Under the pieces are notes generated by a model, which saw only the letters and a program-made list of their open reading frames with translations, was not told where the DNA came from and did no database searches. Below, piece after piece: positions 8,081 to 14,842 of a stretch of 20,665 nt of DNA (its first letter is position 1; each line of letters opens with the position of its first letter). The stretch is taken from positions 1 to 20,665 of the forward strand of contig NZ_JOGX01000107.1 of the NCBI RefSeq assembly GCF_000719555.1, in the 5' to 3' direction. The translations under genes were made by a program, and so were the position numbers. The stretch is from Streptomyces sp. NRRL F-5727. GTDB lineage: Bacteria; Actinomycetota; Actinomycetes; Streptomycetales; Streptomycetaceae.

Positions 8081-9619
8081 TCAGGAGACGAGCGCCGGCT
8101 CCTTCTCCGCGGCGGCCGGCTCGTCGTCGCCCGCGCCGCCCTCCAGGTGCTGCTTCGGCCTGGCCGGCAGGGCGAACATCACCAGGAAGATCCCGGCGAG
8201 GACCACCGCCGCCCAGCCCAGGGAGTTGCGGAAGGCGTCCGTGAACGCCGTCGTGATCTCCTGCGGGGCCTGCTTCAGCCGCTCCTCGTCGAAGGTGCCG
8301 AAGAACACCACCGACACCAGGCCGAGCCCGATCGCGTTGCCCATCTGCCCGGTCATGTTGATCAGGCCCGAGGCCGAGCCCGCGTGCTCCTTCGGGACCT
8401 CCGACAGCACCGCGTCGGTCAGCGGCGCCACGATCAGCCCCATGCCGAGACCCATCACCACCAGCGCCGGGATCATCTGCCAGGACGTGATCTCCGCGCC
8501 GTACCGCCCGGCGACGAAGAAGTACAGCAGGATGCCCGCGCCCATGGTCAGCGCGCCCGCCTGGAGCACCTTCCGGCCGAAGCGCGGCACCAGCAGCTGC
8601 ACCGACATGCCCGCCGCCATGGAGACCGCGATCGAGAACGGCACCCCGGTCAGACCCGCCCGCAGCGCGCTCCAGCCGAGACCGAGCTGCATGTAGAGCG
8701 TCCACACCAGGAAGAAGATGCCGAGCACGATGCCGAAGGTCAGCTGCACGGCGATGCCGGCCGCGAACGACTTCACCCTGAACAGCGACAGCTCGACCAG
8801 CGGCGAGCCGTCCTTCTTCGTCTTGTACCGCTCGTACGCCACGAGGACGCCGAAGACGACCGGGCTCGCCGCCATCATCAGGTGGCCCCACAGCGGCCAG
8901 TCCAGCTCACGGCCCCGGGTCAGCGGGTAGATCAGCAGGAGCAGCGCCGCCGTGACGAGCACGACGCCGACCAGGTCGAGGCGGAGCGCCTTCGGCGCCT
9001 TCGACTCGGTGATGAACTTCCGGCCGAGCAGCAGCGCGGCGACGCCCACCGGCAGGTTGATCAGGAAGATGGGCCGCCACTCCAGGCCCGCGATGTTCCA
9101 CTCGGTGAGCAGCGCGCCGAGCAGCGGGCCGGAGACCGCGCCGAGGCCGACGATCGCGCCGAACAGGCCGAAGACCTTGCCGCGCTCGTGCGGCGGGAAG
9201 GTGACGTGGACGATCGACAGCACCTGGGGCACCATCATCGCCGCCGCCGCGCCCTGCAGGAGGCGGGAGGCGACCAGCATCTCCGGGTTGGCGGCGACGC
9301 CGCACAGCGCGGAGGCGAGCGTGAAGCCCGCCGTACCGAGCAGGAAGAGCCGCTTGCGGCCGTAGATGTCGCCGAGGCGGCCGCCGGTGATCAGGCCGGC
9401 CGCGAAGGCCAGCGCGTAGCCGGCGGTGATCCACTGGATCGCGGTGGTCGTGGTGCCCAGGTCGTGCTCGATGCTCGGGATCGCGATGTTCACGATCGTG
9501 GCGTCGACCAGGTCCATGAAGGCGGCCGTCATGACGATGGCCAGGGCGATCCAGCGTCTGCTGTCCCCCGTGCCGCTGCTGTCCGCCCCCGTGGCGGCTT
9601 CGGTCTCGTGTGCGCTCAT
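8081..9619 (-). CDS. MFS exporter, DHA2 (EmrB/QacA) family
   Basis: A 512-residue membrane protein of the 14-helix drug:H+ antiporter-2 family. Visible marks: D-L-V-D-A-T-I-V-N-I-A-I-P-S in helix 1 (motif D1), GGRLGDIYGRKR after helix 2 (motif A), and a motif C region with GAVSGPLLGALL in helix 5, typical of antiporters. The N-terminus (about 20 residues) and the Glu/Ala-rich C-terminus are cytosolic. The substrate cannot be predicted. The ATG at 9619 has no SD on its own strand (the six bases before it read CCTCCT); TATGGT lies exactly six bases before the ATG, so a leaderless transcript is possible. The WYL regulator gene is divergent 61 bp away and probably controls it. Confidence 0.9.
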   Translation of the reverse strand: MSAHETEAATGADSSGTGDSRRWIALAIVMTAAFMDLVDATIVNIAIPSIEHDLGTTTTAIQWITAGYALAFAAGLITGGRLGDIYGRKRLFLLGTAGFTLASALCGVAANPEMLVASRLLQGAAAAMMVPQVLSIVHVTFPPHERGKVFGLFGAIVGLGAVSGPLLGALLTEWNIAGLEWRPIFLINLPVGVAALLLGRKFITESKAPKALRLDLVGVVLVTAALLLLIYPLTRGRELDWPLWGHLMMAASPVVFGVLVAYERYKTKKDGSPLVELSLFRVKSFAAGIAVQLTFGIVLGIFFLVWTLYMQLGLGWSALRAGLTGVPFSIAVSMAAGMSVQLLVPRFGRKVLQAGALTMGAGILLYFFVAGRYGAEITSWQMIPALVVMGLGMGLIVAPLTDAVLSEVPKEHAGSASGLINMTGQMGNAIGLGLVSVVFFGTFDEERLKQAPQEITTAFTDAFRNSLGWAAVVLAGIFLVMFALPARPKQHLEGGAGDDEPAAAEKEPALVS

Positions 9620-9636
9620 AGGAGGACCATAGAAGT

Positions 9637-9651
9637 GCTCTAGGTCAGAGC
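9637..9651. promoter_or_regulatory. Inverted repeat between exporter and WYL regulator genes
   Basis: GCTCT-AGGTC-AGAGC is a perfect 5-bp inverted repeat with a 5-bp centre, in the middle of the 61-bp divergent gap. Position suggests an operator for the regulator. The arms are short, so chance is not excluded. Confidence 0.35.
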
Positions 9652-9680
9652 GCGTCCTATTTCCCCCGCATCATGGGCTC

Positions 9681-10637
9681 ATGACGGACACCCCGGCACG
9701 ACTCCTCAATCTGCTCTCGCTCCTCCAGACCCCGCGCGAGTGGCCCGGCAGCGAGCTCGCCGACCGGCTCTCGGTCTCCCCGCGCACGATCCGCCGCGAC
9801 ATCGACCGGCTGCGGGACCTCGGCTATCCCGTCGAGGCGACCCGGGGGGCCGTCGGCGGCTACCGGCTCGTCGCCGGTACGGCGATGCCGCCGCTGCTCC
9901 TCGACGACGAGGAGGCCGTCGCCATCGCCGTCGGCCTCCGGGCCGGTGCGGGACACGCCATCGAGGGCGTCGACGAGGCGTCCGTACGGGCCCTGGCCAA
10001 GCTGGAGCAGGTCCTGCCGGCGCGGCTGCGGCACCGGGTCTCCACGCTGCAGAACGCGACGATCCCGCTGACCCGCGGCGACGGCGCCACCGTCGCGCCC
10101 TCCACCCTCACGGCCCTCGCGGGCGCCGTCACCGGCCGCGAACGGCTCCGGTTCAGCTACCGCGCGGGCGACGGCGCCGAGACGAAGCGGCTCGTCGAGC
10201 CGTACCGGCTGGTGTCGACGGGCCGGCGGTGGTACCTCGTCGCGTACGACCTCGGGCGCGACGACTGGCGGACCTTCCGGGTCGACCGCGTCACCGACCC
10301 CTTCGCGACCGGGGCGCGCTTCACTCCGCGGGAGCTGCCGGAGGGGGACGAGGCGGCGTACCTGGCGCGGTCGATGACGCGGGCGCAGGGGGAGGTGGAC
10401 CTGGACGTCGAGTTCGGGGCGGCGGCGGAGGTCGTCGTCGCGCGCCTCCCGGCCCACCTCGCGCCGGTCGCGACGGGTCCGGAGACGTGCCGGCTCCACG
10501 CCCGCGTCACCGACTCCGTCGAATGGGTGGCCCTCCGCCTGGCGATGATGGACGTCCCCTTCAAGGTCCACGCCCCCACGGCTCTGCGCACCCACATCCA
10601 GACCCTCACCACCCGCCTGACCGCGTCCCTCACCTGA
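9681..10637 (+). CDS. YafY-type transcriptional regulator with HTH_11 and WYL domains
   Basis: The 318-residue protein has an N-terminal winged helix (residues 6-65: LLNLLSLLQ, SELADRLSVSPRTIRRDIDRLRDLGYPV, GGYRL) and a WYL domain from about 140 to 225 with RRWYLVAYD (182-190) and DWRTFRVDRV. WYL domains sense small ligands or nucleic acids, and such proteins act as repressors or activators. The start is taken from the MTDTPARLL-N family opening; only a weak GGG precedes it. It is divergent from a DHA2 exporter gene, the likely target, and converges on hrdD. Confidence 0.9.
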   Translation: MTDTPARLLNLLSLLQTPREWPGSELADRLSVSPRTIRRDIDRLRDLGYPVEATRGAVGGYRLVAGTAMPPLLLDDEEAVAIAVGLRAGAGHAIEGVDEASVRALAKLEQVLPARLRHRVSTLQNATIPLTRGDGATVAPSTLTALAGAVTGRERLRFSYRAGDGAETKRLVEPYRLVSTGRRWYLVAYDLGRDDWRTFRVDRVTDPFATGARFTPRELPEGDEAAYLARSMTRAQGEVDLDVEFGAAAEVVVARLPAHLAPVATGPETCRLHARVTDSVEWVALRLAMMDVPFKVHAPTALRTHIQTLTTRLTASLT

Positions 10638-10677
10638 CGCCCCGCCGGGCGGCGGCCGCCGTTTCGTTGTGGGCCAT

Positions 10678-10698
10678 CGTTCCGCCCCCAGCGGAACG
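10678..10698. terminator. Hairpin terminator between the WYL regulator and hrdD
   Basis: CGTTCCGC (10678-10685) pairs perfectly with GCGGAACG (10691-10698) around a 5-nt CCCCA loop. It lies in the 112-nt gap between two convergent genes and may serve both. Confidence 0.6.
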
Positions 10699-10749
10699 CC
10701 TGCCCACACGGGCGTGCGGCAGCCGGCGCCGCCCCGGTCCCGTGGGGGG

Positions 10750-11754
10750 TCAGGCCACCGCGTCGAAGCCTGTGTCCCGGGCCATCTTCTTCAGTTCCAG
10801 GAGCGCGTGCTTCTCGATCTGGCGGATCCGCTCCCGCGTCAGCCCGTGCTCCTTGCCGACCTCCGTCAGCGTCCGCTCGCGCCCGTCCTCGATGCCGTAC
10901 CGCATCCGGATGATGGACGCCGTCCGGTTGTCGAGCTTGTCGATCAGGTCGTCCAGCTCCTCGCTGCGCAGCAGCGTGAGGACGGACTGCTCCGGCGAGA
11001 TCGCCGAGGTGTCCTCCAGCAGGTCGCCGAACTGCGTCTCGCCCTCGTCGTCGACCGACATGTTGAGCGAGACCGGGTCGCGCGCCCAGTCCAGGACGTC
11101 CGTGACCCGCTCCGGCGTGGAGCCGAGCTCCTCCGCGACCTCCGCGGGCTCCGGCTCGCGCCCGTGCTCGCGGTTGAACTCGCGCTGGACCCGGCGGATC
11201 CGGCCGAGCTCCTCCACGAGGTGGACGGGGAGCCGGATGGTGCGGGACTGGTCGGCGATGGACCGGGTGATGGCCTGGCGGATCCACCACGTGGCGTACG
11301 TGGAGAACTTGAAGCCCTTCGCGTAGTCGAACTTCTCGACGGCGCGCACCAGGCCCGCGTTCCCCTCCTGGATCAGGTCGAGCAGGGGCAGTCCGCTGCG
11401 CGGGTAGCGTCGCGCGACGGCGACGACGAGCCGCAGGTTGGACTTGATGAAGAGGTCCTTGGCACGCTCGCCCTCGGCGGCCAGCGCCTCGAGCTCCTCG
11501 CGGGTCGCCCCGGCCGCCCCGGTGTCCTCCACCTCGCCGTCGAGGATCTGCTGGGCGTAGACGCCCGCCTCGATGGTCTGGGAGAGCTCGACCTCCTTGG
11601 CGGCGTCGAGCAGGGGTGTGCGCGCGATCTCGTCGAGGTACATGCCGACCAGGTCGCGGTCGGCGATCTCCCCGCCCACGGCGCGAACGCTGCTTGCCCG
11701 GCTGCCCCCGCTCGCGGCGGTGGACTGACGACGGGCGACGGCACGGGTTGCCAT
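10750..11754 (-). CDS. hrdD: Group 2 sigma-70-family sigma factor HrdD
   Basis: A 334-residue RNA polymerase sigma factor, very like S. coelicolor HrdD (about 332 residues). It has region 1.2 (about 36-69, DLVGMYLDEIARTPLLDAAKE), regions 2.1-2.4 (about 98-170, with LIQEGNAGL and STYATWWIRQAITRSI), region 3 (about 175-255) and region 4.2 (about 295-322, TLTEVGKEHGLTRERIRQIEKHAL). The long acidic N-terminal region 1.1 of HrdB is absent, which separates it from the housekeeping factor. AAGGGAG (11766-11760) stands five bases before the ATG. A sigma-R-type promoter lies upstream. Because regions 2.4 and 4.2 match HrdB, it should read similar promoters; in streptomycetes it is dispensable. Confidence 0.95.
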   Translation of the reverse strand: MATRAVARRQSTAASGGSRASSVRAVGGEIADRDLVGMYLDEIARTPLLDAAKEVELSQTIEAGVYAQQILDGEVEDTGAAGATREELEALAAEGERAKDLFIKSNLRLVVAVARRYPRSGLPLLDLIQEGNAGLVRAVEKFDYAKGFKFSTYATWWIRQAITRSIADQSRTIRLPVHLVEELGRIRRVQREFNREHGREPEPAEVAEELGSTPERVTDVLDWARDPVSLNMSVDDEGETQFGDLLEDTSAISPEQSVLTLLRSEELDDLIDKLDNRTASIIRMRYGIEDGRERTLTEVGKEHGLTRERIRQIEKHALLELKKMARDTGFDAVA

Positions 11755-11782
11755 GCGTGCTCCCTTGCTGAGTAGGTCGCGA

Positions 11783-11796
11783 CACCCTTACGGGTG
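11783..11796 (-). promoter_or_regulatory. Small hairpin in the hrdD leader
   Basis: CACCC (11783-11787) and GGGTG (11792-11796) form a 5-bp stem with a 4-nt loop, about 28 nt upstream of the hrdD start and downstream of the predicted transcription start. Function unknown. Confidence 0.35.
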
Positions 11797-11814
11797 CCCT
11801 GCATCCGACGGAAA

Positions 11815-11842
11815 CAACGACCGGAATCGGGACAGAATTCCC
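11815..11842 (-). promoter_or_regulatory. Sigma-R-type promoter of hrdD
   Basis: On the minus strand GGGAAT (11842-11837) and GTTG (11818-11815) are separated by exactly 18 bp, matching the sigma-R consensus GGGAAT-N18-GTT. hrdD is a known sigma-R target in S. coelicolor, so the thiol-oxidative stress response would raise HrdD here too. Predicted transcription start near 11808. Confidence 0.75.
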
Positions 11843-12121
11843 GGGAGGCTCAGGATTTTCGCGATCATGCAGTATCCTGCGCGGCCACCGGCCCGCCCGG
11901 CGGTCTGCCGCCGGGACGGATCCGCAGGTCAGAGCCCACGGAACGACCCTCCGGGCCTTCCCCGACCACGCTGTCGGTGAGACGGCCGTCACACGGTCGG
12001 ACCGTCCGCCCTTCTCCCCTTACGACGTGGGAACGGGCGGGGAAGTTGCCTCGCCGGCGGATCCACGCCCCGCGGCCGAGCCCGCCTCCGCCCCCGGGTG
12101 TAGGTCCCGAGCCCGTTACGG

Positions 12122-12138
12122 GGCGGGCGCCGCCCGCC
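12122..12138. promoter_or_regulatory. GC-rich inverted repeat before the questin-oxidase-like gene
   Basis: GGCGGGC (12122-12128) and GCCCGCC (12132-12138) are perfect inverted arms around 3 bp, placed just before the -10-like element TACCGT (12140-12145). It may be an operator; in a very GC-rich stretch, chance is possible. Confidence 0.35.
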
Positions 12139-12139
12139 T

Positions 12140-12145
12140 TACCGT
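12140..12145 (+). promoter_or_regulatory. -10-like element for a leaderless transcript
   Basis: TACCGT (TAnnnT) ends seven bases before the ATG at 12153, and no SD is present between them. This spacing is the usual signature of a Streptomyces gene whose transcription starts at the A of ATG. A -35 box is not obvious. Confidence 0.45.
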
Positions 12146-12152
12146 CCCGCCC

Positions 12153-13238
12153 ATGGACACCACCGGCATCGGCACCACCGGCATCGGCACCCCCGGCATC
12201 GGCACACCCGGCATCGACACCACCGGAGTCGACACCACCGGAATCCTCGACGAGGCCCTCGAACGGCTCCACACCACGGGACCCGAGCGGAACGGCTGGC
12301 TCACCAACCACGCGCCGATGGCCGTGGAGGCGCTGGCCCGGCACGGGCACTCCGCCGCCGTGCACCGCTGGCTCGACGCGTACGCGCGGAAGCTGGAGGA
12401 CGCGCCCGCCCCGTCCGCCCCGGTCACCGCCGGGACCTGGCGGGAGGCGCTCGGCGACCCGGCCCGGATCACCGACTGGACCCGCTACTTCGGGCGCGAA
12501 CTGGCGGACCGGCCGTGGCGGGACGTGCTGGCGGAGTGGTGGCCGCGGCTGCTGCCGGGCATCGCGGGCGGCGCCACGCATCCGGTGATCCGCACCGGGC
12601 ACGCCGTACGGACCCTGCTCGCGCCCGGCGGGGAGACCGCGCCCCGGCGGGCCGAGCTGGCGCACGCGCTCGGCTACTGGGCGGCGCGCCACCAGCCGCT
12701 GCCGCCGCTCGGCGCGCTGGCCCCCGCGCCGGACGCGGCCGCCGCGCTCGCCGCCGTACCGCCGGTCCCGGAGCAGGAGGGCGGGATCCGGGAGCGGCTC
12801 GCGCAGCTCACGGCCTTCCCCGCGTGGGGCGCGGAGACGGAGCCCGAGACGGCACGGGAGCGGCTGGCGGAGCTGGTGACGGCGGCCGTGCACCGGTACG
12901 CGACGCACGGGCACGGCGAACCGATCATGCTGGTGCACGCGGCGACCGCGCCCAACGCGGTGCTGCGGGCCCTGCCGGCGCTGCCCCGCGCCCTGTGGGC
13001 GCCGAGTCTGGCGGCGGCCTGGGCGGCCTCGGCGGCGGTGACGGCCGCGTACACACCGCGGGAGCCCGCCCCGTACAAGCCGGTCGCTCTCACCTCCGAG
13101 GAGGTGTTCGCGCGGGCGGCGGCGCACGGCGACGACCACACGATCAAGTTCGCCGACACCGCTCTCGACGTCGGCGGTCCGCTCGCGCTGGCCGCCGCCG
13201 TCCGTGCGGTGGAGCTGAATCCGCCGGTGTTCGGCTGA
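12153..13238 (+). CDS. Questin oxidase-like protein (DUF4243)
   Basis: The 361-residue protein matches the questin_oxidase family, whose fungal members (GedK, AflY) help open anthraquinone rings in polyketide pathways without a recognised flavin site; bacterial members are uncharacterised. Marks seen: LDEALERLHTTGPERNGWLTNHAPMAVEAL near residues 32-60, the middle H-PVIRTGHAVR segment, and the C-terminal LHVGG-like region (here DHTIKFADTAL). No signal peptide. The ATG at 12153 has no SD and is probably leaderless; ATG/GTG starts further upstream lack support. The N-terminus carries six 5-residue repeats not typical of the family, where sequence usually begins near 'MDTTGxLDEALERL'. It does not sit in a visible polyketide cluster. 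Confidence 0.82.
   Translation: MDTTGIGTTGIGTPGIGTPGIDTTGVDTTGILDEALERLHTTGPERNGWLTNHAPMAVEALARHGHSAAVHRWLDAYARKLEDAPAPSAPVTAGTWREALGDPARITDWTRYFGRELADRPWRDVLAEWWPRLLPGIAGGATHPVIRTGHAVRTLLAPGGETAPRRAELAHALGYWAARHQPLPPLGALAPAPDAAAALAAVPPVPEQEGGIRERLAQLTAFPAWGAETEPETARERLAELVTAAVHRYATHGHGEPIMLVHAATAPNAVLRALPALPRALWAPSLAAAWAASAAVTAAYTPREPAPYKPVALTSEEVFARAAAHGDDHTIKFADTALDVGGPLALAAAVRAVELNPPVFG
12156..12245 (+). repeat. 15-bp in-frame tandem repeat at the N-terminus of the questin-oxidase-like gene
   Basis: Six units of 15 bp encode DTTGI, GTTGI, GTPGI, GTPGI, DTTGV and DTTGI immediately after the start Met. The family core begins with the last unit, so about five extra copies (25 residues) appear to have been added. 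Confidence 0.85.
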
Positions 13239-13248
13239 GGGCTCGACC

Positions 13249-13333
13249 GAACCGGACTCATCAGAACCGGATGAATTCAGCCGAACCGAATGAAATCATC
13301 CGAACCAGACGGACTCACCCGAACTGGACGGAC
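13249..13333. repeat. Degenerate ~19-bp tandem repeat between two convergent genes
   Basis: The core (C)CGAACC..GA recurs at 13249, 13264, 13283, 13302 and 13321, that is spacings of 15, 19, 19 and 19 bp. The last unit lies inside the dioxygenase gene, covering its final codons, so the array seems to grow out of that gene's 3' end. It is less GC-rich than the surroundings. Confidence 0.7.
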
Positions 13334-14106
13334 CGCTTGGCGAGTCCCATCCAGAAGCCGTCGATGACCGACCGCTCGGCGTCGAGGTCGCCGGCCGCGT
13401 CCGCCGCGCCCATGGTGACGAAGAGCGGGGCGAAGTGCTCGGTACGGGGGTGGGCGAGGCGTCCGGCCGGGGACTTGCGCTCGAAGTCGAGCAGGGCGTC
13501 CACGTCCCGGGCGGCGAGGGCCTCGTTCCCCCAGGCGTCGAACTCGGCGGACCAGCCGGGCACGCCGCCGCCGGGGTGCCGGAGGGCGGCGAGGTTGTGG
13601 GTGAAGAATCCGCTGCCGACGATCAGCACGCCCTCGTCGCGCAGCGGGGCGAGCCGGCGGCCGATGTCCATGAGCCGGCGCGGGTCCAGGGTCGGCATGG
13701 AGATCTGGAGGACCGGGATGTCGGCCTCGGGGTACATCTCGACGAGCGGCACGTACGCGCCGTGGTCGAGGCCGCGGTCGGGGATGTCCTGCACGGGGGT
13801 GCCGGGCGCGCGCAGCAGCTTGCGGACGGCCTCGGCGAGCCGGGGCGCGCCGGGGGCGGCGTATTCCACCTGGTAGTAGTGCTCGGGGAAGCCCCAGAAG
13901 TCGTAGACGAGGGGGACCGTCTCGGTGGCGCCGAGGGCGAGCGGGGCCTCCTCCCAGTGGGCGGAGACCATGAGGACGGCCCGGGGGCGGGGCAGTCCGG
14001 CGGACCAGGCGGCGAGCTGGCCGGGCCAGACCGGGTCGTCGGCGAGCGGGGGCGCGCCGTGGGAGAGGTAGAGCGCGGGCATCCGCGCGTCGAGGGCGGC
14101 GTTCAT
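13315..14106 (-). CDS. Class III extradiol ring-cleavage dioxygenase (LigB/DODA family)
   Basis: A 263-residue cytosolic metalloenzyme of the 4,5-DOPA dioxygenase/YgiD family, which cleaves catechol-type rings using Fe(II) or Zn. Conserved histidines are present at the expected places: His16 (LSHGAP), His50 (SAHWE), His115 (DHGAY), His170 (GFFTHN) and His224 (EHFAPLF). The substrate is unknown. GGAGG (14117-14113) stands six bases before the ATG at 14106; ATG 14082 is an in-frame alternative. It is divergent from a MarR gene, with a near-perfect palindrome at its predicted transcription start, so it is probably induced by an aromatic or quinone compound. Confidence 0.9.
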   Translation of the reverse strand: MNAALDARMPALYLSHGAPPLADDPVWPGQLAAWSAGLPRPRAVLMVSAHWEEAPLALGATETVPLVYDFWGFPEHYYQVEYAAPGAPRLAEAVRKLLRAPGTPVQDIPDRGLDHGAYVPLVEMYPEADIPVLQISMPTLDPRRLMDIGRRLAPLRDEGVLIVGSGFFTHNLAALRHPGGGVPGWSAEFDAWGNEALAARDVDALLDFERKSPAGRLAHPRTEHFAPLFVTMGAADAAGDLDAERSVIDGFWMGLAKRSVQFG

Positions 14107-14141
14107 GGCGGGCCTCCGTTTCGCAGCCGGTCTCGAAAGAA

Positions 14142-14157
14142 GCTTGAAGTTTCAAGC
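14142..14157. promoter_or_regulatory. Probable MarR operator palindrome
   Basis: GCTTGAA-GT-TTCAAGC: perfect 7-bp arms around a 2-bp centre, between the dioxygenase gene and the divergent MarR gene. It lies directly downstream of the predicted -10 box of the dioxygenase promoter. Related TTCAA half-sites recur at 14186-14190 and 14194-14198, next to the MarR start, so one protein could control both genes. Confidence 0.7.
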
Positions 14158-14161
14158 GCAA

Positions 14162-14190
14162 TATATGCAGCGTAAACCTACATAGTTCAA
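14162..14190 (-). promoter_or_regulatory. Predicted promoter of the dioxygenase gene
   Basis: On the minus strand TTGAAC (14190-14185) and CATATA (14167-14162) are separated by 17 bp; TATATT two bases further on is an alternative -10. This is an AT-rich island in a GC-rich genome, and the operator palindrome begins a few bases downstream. Confidence 0.55.
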
Positions 14191-14199
14191 CTTTCAAGA

Positions 14200-14736
14200 A
14201 TGGGTCGTACGATGGATGGCATGGGTGCCACCGAAGACACAACCGAACCGCGCGAACCGCGCTGGCTCAGCGACGGCGAACAGCGCGTCTGGCGCTCCTA
14301 CCTCCACGCCACCACGCTCCTGGAGGACCACCTCGACCGCCAGTTGCAGCGGGACGCGGGCATGCCGCACGTCTACTACGGCCTGCTCGTCCAGCTCTCC
14401 CAGGCCCCGCGCCGGCGGCTGCGGATGACCGAGCTGGCGAAGAGCGCCAAGATCACCCGGTCCCGGCTCTCGCACGCCGTCGCCCGCCTGGAGAAGAACG
14501 GCTGGGTGCGCCGCGAGGAGTGCCCCTCCGACAAGCGCGGCCAGTTCGCCCAGCTCACGGACGAGGGCATGGAGGTGCTGCGGCGGACCGCGCCCGGGCA
14601 CGTGGCGGCGGTGCGGCAGGCGATGTTCGACCGGCTCAGCCCCGAGCAGGTCGAACAGCTCGGCACGATCATGCGGGTGATGGCGGAGGCCCTGGAACCG
14701 GCGGGCCCGGACGCGGACCTGCCCTGGCTCCGCTGA
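14200..14736 (+). CDS. MarR-family transcriptional regulator
   Basis: The 178-residue protein has a winged helix-turn-helix at about residues 55-128: VYYGLLVQLSQAP, LRMTELAKSAKITRSRLSHAVARLEKNGWVRRE, and the wing CPSDKRGQFAQLTDEG. MarR proteins bind palindromes as dimers and release on binding aromatic or oxidising ligands. Three ATGs (14200, 14212, 14221) are possible; none has a convincing SD, so the exact start is unsure. It is divergent from the dioxygenase gene and the shared gap carries the candidate operator. The 3' end of the gene is duplicated just past the stop codon. Confidence 0.9.
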   Translation: MGRTMDGMGATEDTTEPREPRWLSDGEQRVWRSYLHATTLLEDHLDRQLQRDAGMPHVYYGLLVQLSQAPRRRLRMTELAKSAKITRSRLSHAVARLEKNGWVRREECPSDKRGQFAQLTDEGMEVLRRTAPGHVAAVRQAMFDRLSPEQVEQLGTIMRVMAEALEPAGPDADLPWLR

Positions 14737-14815
14737 ACGGAACCAGGGCCGAACGGAACCAGGGCCGAACGGCCCGCACGCGGACCTGCCCCGGCTCCGC
14801 CGAACGGAACCAGGG
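14705..14815 (+). repeat. Duplication of the marR-type gene 3' end plus 16-bp repeats
   Basis: A 44-bp segment covering the last codons, the stop and 12 bp beyond (14705-14748) recurs at 14772-14815 with three mismatches. Inside it the 16-bp unit CCGAACGGAACCAGGG occurs at 14733 (one mismatch), 14749 and 14800, with a truncated copy at 14765-14772. The copy lies in the 106-nt convergent gap before the exporter gene and is untranslated. Confidence 0.88.
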
Positions 14816-14842
14816 CAGGGGATCTCCCGGGGGCGACGGGGG

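Larger units (their letters stand above)
11755..12152. other. 398-nt divergent region between hrdD and the questin-oxidase-like gene
   Basis: It holds the hrdD leader and sigma-R-type promoter (11815-11842), an inverted repeat CAGGAT-N17-ATCCTG (11851-11879), and at the right end the -10-like element of the next gene. I see no credible ORF: the in-frame upstream extension of the right-hand gene (to 12027) has no family similarity or ribosome site. Confidence 0.6.

Noticed and set aside
7825..8100. Long Arg/Gly/Pro-rich ORFs through the 17-bp array on both strands
   Set aside because: All frames are open because the repeat unit contains no stop codon, and a 17-bp unit changes frame each copy; no ribosome site or family similarity.
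9620..9643. AGGAGG on the plus strand as the ribosome site of a small gene
   Set aside because: The only start at suitable distance (GTG at 9636) meets a TAG after one further codon.
10157..11992. Minus-strand 611-residue ORF overlapping hrdD and the WYL regulator gene
   Set aside because: Shadow frame of two well-supported genes; no recognisable domain.
12027..12152. Upstream extension of the questin-oxidase-like gene to 12027
   Set aside because: It would place the -10-like element and the GC palindrome inside coding sequence, and the added 42 residues show no family similarity.
12122..13238. Questin-oxidase-like gene as part of a polyketide cluster
   Set aside because: No polyketide synthase, cyclase or tailoring genes accompany it in this window; the neighbours are a sigma factor and a dioxygenase/MarR pair with its own control.
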